Source: Dokdonella_A sp040005635
Lineage (GTDB): Bacteria > Pseudomonadota > Gammaproteobacteria > Xanthomonadales > Rhodanobacteraceae
NCBI GenBank assembly: GCA_040005635.1
Contig: JBDTYM010000113.1
Location: 1-10,514 of the forward strand
Length of the DNA: 10,514 nucleotides
Direction: 5' to 3'
Within the stretch, counting starts at the first letter, position 1. The number at the start of each line of letters is the position of its first letter. The translations under genes and the position numbers were made by a program. Positions 5,488 to 10,514 of the stretch are shown here, in pieces. The notes beneath the pieces are model-generated. The model saw only the letters and a list, made by a program, of their open reading frames with translations, did no database searches and was not told the DNA's origin.

Positions 5488-8188
5488 AACCGGTGTTCTG
5501 CAACGCCTGCGCCACTCCATGCACGGTCGACACCAGTGCGGCAAACACTGCGTCGTCGGGACAGTCGGCATCGCGCCAGCGTTGCAGCAGGTCGGCCTGG
5601 ATCAGGCTGATCGGATCGACATAGGGATTGCGCAAGCGGATCGATTGCGCAAGCCGCGCGTCGTCGGCGAGCAGGCGGTCGCTGCCGCGCAAACGCAGGA
5701 CCCAGGCGACCGTGCGCTCGAACTCCTGCGCGATGCGCGGGAAAAACTCGTCATGCAGGGGACCGGCGAGCCGCGAAAAGCGTTCGGCAATGCCGAGGTC
5801 GCTTTTCGCGAGCAGCATTTCGAGATCCTCGATCAAGGTACGGAAGAAGGCCCAGTCGCGTGCCATCTCCTTCAGCGTGTCCTCGTCGCCGCGCGCGGCG
5901 GCGGCATCGAGCGCGCTGCCAACACCGTACCAGCCGGTGAAGCCGGCGCGGCACTGCGTCCAGGCGAACACCCACGGGATTGCACGCAGGCTGGCGACGC
6001 CGCCGCCACCGCCGCGCCGCGACGGACGCGAACCGAGCGTCATGCGCTCGATCACGTCGATCGGGGTCGCGCTGCGGAAATAATCGACGAAGCCGGGCGT
6101 CTCGGCGACGAGTTCGCGATACACGCGGGCGCCGTCGTCGGCGAGTGCGCGCATCGCCTCACGCCAGCGCCCTTCGCGCGATTCCTGTGCGCGCGGGCGC
6201 AAGGTCGCCAGCAGCACCGCGCCGACACTTTGTTCGAGGCTGCGCAGCGCGAGTGCGCGGATGCCGTACTTCTGGTGGATCACCTCGCCCTGTTCGGTCA
6301 CGCGCAGATGACCGTCGACGGCGCCGCGCGGCGCGGCCATCACCGCACGCGAGGTCTTGCCGCCGCCGCGGCTGACGCTGCCGCCGCGGCCGTGGAAGAA
6401 CGTCAGCGCGACGCCGGCGGCGCGCGCGACCTCGAGCAGTTCGACCTGCGCGCGCTGCAGCGACCAGCGCGCGGCGAGGATGCCGCCGTCCTTGGCGCTG
6501 TCGGAATAGCCGAGCATGATCGTCTGGCGATCGCCGCGTGCGGCCAGATGGCGTCGGTACACGGGGTTGTCGAGCAATGCCTGGAACGTGCGCGGCGCGG
6601 CGCGCAGGTCGGCGATCGTCTCGAACAGCGGCGCGACGTCGAGCGGCACCGTGCCGATGCTCTCGACCAGCTTGCCGGCACGCGCGAGCGCCAGCACCGC
6701 CAGCACATCGGCGACACTGCCGGCCATGCTGATGATGTAGACGCCGAGCGCTGCATCGCCATAGCGCCGGCGCGCATCGGCAAGCGCGGCAAACACCGCG
6801 GTCGTCTTGGTCAAGGTCGCGGAGTCCGTCGCCGCGGGCAGCGCCTGTTCGGCGTTTGCGTACGGTGCGAACAACGCCGCGCGGGCATCGACATCGTCCG
6901 GCAATGCGCCGAGCGCCTCGGCCAGCGCCGCCGCGTGCACGCGCGAATCCTGTCGCGTATCCAGGCGTGCGAGGTGGAAGCCGAAGGTCGCGACGCGTCG
7001 CTGCAGCCGGCGCAAGGCAAACCAGCCGGCCTGAGCGCCCGCATGCGCGCGCAGACTGGTCCCGATGAGGTCGATGTCGGCGATGAACTCAGCCGGCTCG
7101 CGATAAGCTTGCTGGGCGTCGTGCGCGGTTGCGGCAAGGCGCGCGCCGATCAGTTGCAGCAGGCAGCGATACGGCATGTTGGCGTGGCGCGGGCGAATCT
7201 TGGCAGCCGCCTCCGGCAACAGCGCGCGGTAGTCGGACAGGCGTGCCAGCACGCTGCGTTCGACGCCGACGCGATCGAGCGTCTGCGTGAGCAGGCGCGC
7301 GAGTTCGCTGCATTCGCGCCGGTAGCGGCCGAGTACCAGATGCCGCTGCGTGCGCAGTGCGGCAGTGATCGTCTCGGCACCGACATTCGGATTGCCGTCC
7401 ATGTCGCCGCCGACCCAGGAAGCGAAACGCACCACGCGCGGCAACGCCGGGCAGGTGCCGTAGACCGCGACCATTGCCTCTTCGAGCACCTCGTAAAACA
7501 CCGGCAATACACGATACAGCGGGTCGGACAGATAGAAATCGACGTGATCGAGTTCGTCCTGCACCGACGGCCGCACATGCGAGATGTCGGCGGTCTGCCA
7601 GCCGCTGGTCAGCGCCATGCGCAGACGCGCCCAGTCGACAGCGCGCTCGCCATCGGTGCGCGGGCCGGTGAAGTCGGCGATCAGCGTGCGCACCATCTCC
7701 TGCTCCTTTTCGAGCAAGGCGCGCCGCGAGGCTTCGGTCGGATGCGCGGTGAACACCGGTTCGACGTCGATGCGCGGCAGCGTCGACAACAATTCCGCCG
7801 CGTCGACGCCGGCCGCGCGCAGGCGCAGCAGTACGTCGTGCAGGCCATCCGGTTGCGCCGCGGCTCCGGCGATCTGGTAATCGCGCCGGCGGCGGATGCG
7901 TTGCACGCGTTCGGCAATGTTGACGACCTGGAAGTAGGTCGAGAATGCGCGGCTGACCGCATCGGCCGTGGCCGCGTCGAGTCCGGCCAGCTCCTGCGCC
8001 AGCACGTCGATGCTGGACTCGTTCTGCCGGCGCAGGATGGCCGCCGCGCGCGCCGACTCGACCCGTTGGTAGAACGCCTCGCCGTGCTGCTCGACCAGCA
8101 ATTCGCCGACCAGACGGCCAAGCCGGCGCACGTCGTCGCGCAGGCCCTGGTCATTCGGTCCGAAATCGGCGTCGCGACGTTCCTGCAT
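5486..8188 (-). CDS. ppc: Phosphoenolpyruvate carboxylase
   Basis: Cytoplasmic anaplerotic enzyme: phosphoenolpyruvate + bicarbonate to oxaloacetate + phosphate, refilling the TCA cycle; normally a homotetramer. At 900 residues it is close to E. coli Ppc (883). Key motifs are VFTAHPTE (145-152, catalytic H149), GGDMDGNP (260-267), GYSDSAKDGG (560-569, K566), FHGRGGS (598-604, R601), RVTEQGEVI (629-637), SLRAIPW (733-739) and the C-terminal NTG. By motif alignment with E. coli, all four aspartate-inhibitor ligands are kept: R601, K795, R853 and N898, so feedback inhibition by aspartate is expected. Oddities: the mobile loop reads SRRGGGGG (723-730) where E. coli has AKRRPTGG, and the segment after FHGRGG is SVSRGGGKTSR, not the usual GRGG(A/G)P type. 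The start at 8188 is chosen for CAGGAG six bases upstream; the frame is open for 28 more codons without a ribosome site. Confidence 0.97.
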   Translation of the reverse strand: MQERRDADFGPNDQGLRDDVRRLGRLVGELLVEQHGEAFYQRVESARAAAILRRQNESSIDVLAQELAGLDAATADAVSRAFSTYFQVVNIAERVQRIRRRRDYQIAGAAAQPDGLHDVLLRLRAAGVDAAELLSTLPRIDVEPVFTAHPTEASRRALLEKEQEMVRTLIADFTGPRTDGERAVDWARLRMALTSGWQTADISHVRPSVQDELDHVDFYLSDPLYRVLPVFYEVLEEAMVAVYGTCPALPRVVRFASWVGGDMDGNPNVGAETITAALRTQRHLVLGRYRRECSELARLLTQTLDRVGVERSVLARLSDYRALLPEAAAKIRPRHANMPYRCLLQLIGARLAATAHDAQQAYREPAEFIADIDLIGTSLRAHAGAQAGWFALRRLQRRVATFGFHLARLDTRQDSRVHAAALAEALGALPDDVDARAALFAPYANAEQALPAATDSATLTKTTAVFAALADARRRYGDAALGVYIISMAGSVADVLAVLALARAGKLVESIGTVPLDVAPLFETIADLRAAPRTFQALLDNPVYRRHLAARGDRQTIMLGYSDSAKDGGILAARWSLQRAQVELLEVARAAGVALTFFHGRGGSVSRGGGKTSRAVMAAPRGAVDGHLRVTEQGEVIHQKYGIRALALRSLEQSVGAVLLATLRPRAQESREGRWREAMRALADDGARVYRELVAETPGFVDYFRSATPIDVIERMTLGSRPSRRGGGGGVASLRAIPWVFAWTQCRAGFTGWYGVGSALDAAAARGDEDTLKEMARDWAFFRTLIEDLEMLLAKSDLGIAERFSRLAGPLHDEFFPRIAQEFERTVAWVLRLRGSDRLLADDARLAQSIRLRNPYVDPISLIQADLLQRWRDADCPDDAVFAALVSTVHGVAQALQNTG

Positions 8189-8538
8189 GGACTGCTCCTG
8201 ATCGAGGCCGCAGCTTAGCAGTCGATGTGCGGTCGCAGCATCGTCGGGTCGCCGCGCACCGTGCATGGGCACTTCGATCTGCGGCCTGCGGCGGAGTGAG
8301 ATCGGCGTCGCAAATTCGTTACGTCGCCGTCGGCGTCATCAAAAATGCGTCGCGCGCATGCATTTTCTTCACGAACATAACTATGCAATCGACGCGCAGA
8401 TCGCCGAGTGGAAACCCCTGTCTTCGTCCGCATTGCGCGTCGTATTCGACCGCGATGGCGGGCGCTGACGGCCATACCGCCGGCCTGCGCACACGCCGCG
8501 GCCTGCCGTGGCTTCGTGAATTCGCGCACGAGGACTGC
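8189..8538. other. Divergent intergenic region between ppc and the ACT-V4R gene
   Basis: These 350 bases must carry both promoters. The ppc Shine-Dalgarno (CAGGAG on the minus strand) is at 8195-8200 and a GAGGA site for the plus-strand gene at 8530-8534. An AT-richer island at about 8330-8395 stands out from the surrounding high GC and is the best place for promoter elements. On the minus strand TTGCAT with AAATGC 17 bases on is a weak -35/-10 candidate; no good plus-strand pair was found. An inverted repeat ATGCG/CGCAT (8345-8349 and 8355-8359) sits in the island. Open frames across it show no family resemblance. Confidence 0.45.
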
Positions 8539-9315
8539 ATGGCCGATATCGAATTCCGCATCGTCTCCGATCGCCGCGAAGGACTGCTGCTCGAGCTCGG
8601 CCGACTGATCATCGCCAGCGGCTTCACCTTGCAGCGCCAGCGCATGGCACGCGGCAACGAAGGCGTCGTGCTGACGATGCTCGTGCGCGGGCCGGAACAA
8701 AACCTGCTGCATCTGGAGGATCGACTCGGCAGCCATCCGCTGGTGCAAAGTTTCGAAGCGGCTGCAGTGGATGGCGCAGCAAGCCCACCGCTGGCCGCGC
8801 CCGAGCCCGCGCGCGTACGCGCGCCGGTGGAACCTGTCGCCGAGGCGCCGGCAGCCACCGCCGCGCCCGATCTCAGTCGCGTTGAACCCCTGCTCGCCTC
8901 GCTCGCGCGCGAATACCCGGACATCTTCAATCGTGTGCTCGCCTTCGAACACGCGCTGCCGCAGGCGTTGCGCGAGGCGACTTCGCGCTATGCCGGCACA
9001 CGCATCGGCGCCTGGATCTACAAGCGCGACTACGCACTCGGTGCGCGCCTCAGCCTGGCCGATTCGGTCAAGCACATCGCGTTCCCGGCGATGCGTCACC
9101 TGCTGCGCGGAACCGAACTCGGCGACGACGGCCTGCGCGTGCGCAACAGCCCGTTCACCGGCAACGGCCTGCATCGCAACAGCAGCTGCCATTTCCTGCG
9201 CGGCTGCCTCGAAGGCCTGCTCAACGAACCCGGTCATCTGGGTCGTCCGCGCATTCTCGAAACGAGCTGCCGCAACAGCGGCGGCGACGTCTGCCTGTTT
9301 ACGTTCGCCGCCTGA
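8539..9315 (+). CDS. ACT domain-V4R domain two-domain protein
   Basis: A 258-residue soluble protein, probably a ligand-binding regulator. Residues 3-74 look like a GcvR-type ACT domain (FRIVSDRREGLLLELGRLI, then a second beta-strand pattern VVLTMLVRG). A Pro/Ala-rich linker (about 76-112) follows. Residues 113-256 resemble a V4R (4-vinyl reductase) domain, ending in CHFLRGCLEGLL (217-228) and ETSCRNSGGDVCLFTF (241-256). C217, E241, C244 and C252 reproduce, with spacing 24/3/8, the zinc ligands of the phenol sensor MopR (C155, E178, C181, C189; spacing 23/3/8, from memory). No DNA-binding, kinase or cyclase domain is present. The start at 8539 is supported by GAGGA four bases upstream and by the ACT fold beginning at once; the frame extends upstream to 8227 without domain content. 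It is followed 40 bases later by an MHYT protein. Ligand and output are unknown. Confidence 0.8.
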   Translation: MADIEFRIVSDRREGLLLELGRLIIASGFTLQRQRMARGNEGVVLTMLVRGPEQNLLHLEDRLGSHPLVQSFEAAAVDGAASPPLAAPEPARVRAPVEPVAEAPAATAAPDLSRVEPLLASLAREYPDIFNRVLAFEHALPQALREATSRYAGTRIGAWIYKRDYALGARLSLADSVKHIAFPAMRHLLRGTELGDDGLRVRNSPFTGNGLHRNSSCHFLRGCLEGLLNEPGHLGRPRILETSCRNSGGDVCLFTFAA

Positions 9316-9339
9316 TCAGCCCTCGCCTTCACGACCGCC

Positions 9340-9346
9340 AAGGAGG
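9340..9346 (+). promoter_or_regulatory. Strong Shine-Dalgarno site for the MHYT gene
   Basis: AAGGAGG lies nine bases before the ATG at 9356. It decides the start, since the same frame is open back to 8771 through the coding region of the previous gene. Confidence 0.85.
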
Positions 9347-9355
9347 ATTTTCGCC

Positions 9356-10105
9356 ATGCACGACCATTCGATCCAATGCATCCACGACCCGCTGCTGGCG
9401 GCGCTGTCCTATCTGGTCGCCGTGCTCGGCTCGTACACCGCGCTGCAGCTCGCCATTGGCATTCCGGCCGCGACCAGCGCGCGCGACCGTACACACGCGG
9501 TGATTGCGGCAGGCGCGGCGATGGGCGGCGCGATCTGGGCGATGCATTTCATCGCGATGCTGGCCTGCCAGATGGATTTGCAGGTCAGCTACGACGTGGC
9601 GCTGACTGCGTTGTCGGCACTCTTCGGCATGGCCTCCTGCATGGCTGGCCTCGCGATCGCCGGCAGCGGCGTGTTCACGCTGTCGAAGATCGGACTCGGC
9701 GGCGCCTGCATGGGCCTCGGCGTTGCCGGCATGCACTACACCGGCATGGCCGCCATGCGCATGGCAGCGACGATTCACTACGATTTCGGCATCGTCTGCG
9801 CCTCCGTCGTCATCGCGGTGGTCGCCTCGGCGGCCGCGTTGTGGCTCGCCTTCAACATGCGCGGTGCCGCGCAGATGTTTGGCAGCGCACTGGTGATGGG
9901 CGTCGCCGTCTGCGGCATGCACTACGTCGGCATGTTTGCCGCCAGCTTCGAGCCGACCAGTGAAAACGCGGCGTCGGCAATCGCCGACGGCGTCGGCGGT
10001 GCCTATCTCGGCGCAACGATCTTCGGCGTCACCACGCTGCTGCTGGCGACGGTGCTGGTGACCAGTCTGCTGCGCCAGCAGCGACGCGCGCTGGTGCGCA
10101 TCTGA
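9356..10105 (+). CDS. Stand-alone MHYT-domain integral membrane protein
   Basis: A 249-residue inner-membrane protein made of a single MHYT sensor domain. About seven membrane helices are visible (roughly 13-35, 47-71, 80-103, 112-136, 145-166, 173-196, 214-237). The three diagnostic motifs are MHFI (63-66), MHYT (126-129) and MHYV (188-191), each near a predicted periplasmic helix end; their Met and His residues are thought to bind copper and the domain has been proposed to sense O2, CO or NO. In most well-known members (for example YkoW, CoxC/CoxH) MHYT is joined to GGDEF/EAL or other output domains; here the protein ends 12 residues after the last helix with a basic tail, so any signal must pass through a partner. 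The ACT-V4R protein encoded just upstream is a candidate. It converges with the transporter gene, with 10 bases between stops. Confidence 0.93.
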   Translation: MHDHSIQCIHDPLLAALSYLVAVLGSYTALQLAIGIPAATSARDRTHAVIAAGAAMGGAIWAMHFIAMLACQMDLQVSYDVALTALSALFGMASCMAGLAIAGSGVFTLSKIGLGGACMGLGVAGMHYTGMAAMRMAATIHYDFGIVCASVVIAVVASAAALWLAFNMRGAAQMFGSALVMGVAVCGMHYVGMFAASFEPTSENAASAIADGVGGAYLGATIFGVTTLLLATVLVTSLLRQQRRALVRI

Positions 10106-10115
10106 GCGCGACGAC

Positions 10116-10514
10116 TCAGGCGCCGCGATCTGTGCGCAGTGCCTGCGTCGCACGCGGATCGCCGGCAGAGTCGCGACCGACCAGCAGGCCGAGGCCGGCG
10201 ATGCCTAGTACGACGAGCACTGCCCCGATCGCCGCGTAGCCGCGTGGCGCGGGCTCGCCGAGGAAGAGCATGCCGAGCAGGCTGGAGAACAGCAGCTCGG
10301 CGGCCTGCATTGCCTCGACCGCGCCGAGCGCGGCCGGATCGTTCTGCACCATCGCGGTCGCCTGGAAGAACAGGATCGTCGCAATCGTGCCGGCGAACAG
10401 TGCGACGCCGGCAGCGAGCAGGATCTGATGCGTGGACGGAACACCAGCGACTTCGCCGGCATACGCCGCGACCAGCCACCAGAACGGCTGGCTCGCCAGC
10501 GTCATGCCGAACAC
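10116..10514 (-). CDS. EamA/EmrE-like DMT-superfamily exporter (N-terminal part outside window)
   Basis: The C-terminal 132-133 residues of an inner-membrane transporter; the gene continues past the right edge, and a start at the edge would be artificial. Four membrane helices are visible: around WWLVAAYAGEVAGV, ILLAAGVALFAGTIATILFF, AAELLFSSLLGMLFLGE and GYAAIGAVLVVLGIAGLGLL, followed by a short polar cytoplasmic tail. The helix-to-GEP pattern (LFLGEPAP before the last helix) is typical of the drug/metabolite transporter superfamily, and the overall look fits the 'multidrug resistance efflux transporter' group. The substrate cannot be predicted. It is convergent with the MHYT gene and probably unrelated to it. 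Confidence 0.85.
   Translation of the reverse strand: MFGMTLASQPFWWLVAAYAGEVAGVPSTHQILLAAGVALFAGTIATILFFQATAMVQNDPAALGAVEAMQAAELLFSSLLGMLFLGEPAPRGYAAIGAVLVVLGIAGLGLLVGRDSAGDPRATQALRTDRGA

Noticed and set aside
5519..8218. An 899-codon open frame on the plus strand, antisense to ppc over nearly its whole length
   Set aside because: It mirrors the ppc frame in high-GC sequence, where third-position G/C keeps the antisense frame open. The translation is Arg/Ala/Gln-rich and shows no domain, while ppc is unmistakable.
8215..9237. A 340-codon minus-strand frame antisense to the ACT-V4R gene
   Set aside because: No domain content; the plus-strand product has two recognisable domains and a ribosome site.
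8771..9355. Upstream extension of the MHYT frame
   Set aside because: It overlaps the ACT-V4R coding region out of frame and translates to Arg/Ser/Ala-rich sequence; AAGGAGG before 9356 fixes the start.
10102..10119. Inverted repeat CTGAG/CTCAG between the convergent MHYT and transporter genes as a terminator
   Set aside because: Three of the five pairs come simply from the two facing TGA stop codons, and there is no T tract.

Overview
The window is high-GC, gene-dense bacterial chromosome. A heme-type TonB-dependent receptor, a lipoprotein with a lipobox and a full-length bacterial phosphoenolpyruvate carboxylase show a Gram-negative proteobacterium. The mix of families suggests a gammaproteobacterium of the Xanthomonadales/Lysobacterales type, but that placement is inferred from family content and is not proven by any marker gene here. 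No rRNA, tRNA, CRISPR array, insertion sequence or phage gene was seen.

Left block (1-3706, plus strand): the 3' part of a TonB-dependent receptor of the hemoglobin/heme class, a small soluble protein tentatively linked to hemin transport, and an outer-membrane-type lipoprotein resembling the uncharacterised DUF6607 family. They are co-directional and closely spaced (88 and 15 bases), so they probably form one heme/iron acquisition operon. The receptor would bring heme across the outer membrane; the roles of the two downstream proteins are not established.

Middle block (3732-5443): a single-domain cupin on the minus strand, convergent with the lipoprotein gene; a 366-base non-coding stretch that looks like dispersed repeat material; then a plus-strand pair, a minimal GFA/CENP-V-type zinc protein and a DUF488 protein. 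These look like ordinary housekeeping or accessory genes with no obvious link to the heme block.

PEPC (5486-8188, minus strand): a complete 900-residue ppc with the catalytic histidine, lysine and arginine motifs and all four aspartate-inhibitor residues, but with a glycine run in the mobile catalytic loop. It is divergent from the next block across a 350-base intergenic region.

Right block (8539-10105, plus strand): a two-gene unit of an ACT-domain protein with a C-terminal V4R-like (4-vinyl reductase) domain carrying a MopR/DmpR-type zinc signature, followed by a stand-alone seven-helix MHYT membrane protein. Both halves are of sensory type and neither has a recognisable output domain, which makes this the most interesting part of the window. 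It converges with the C-terminal half of a minus-strand drug/metabolite exporter (EamA/EmrE-like) that runs off the right edge.
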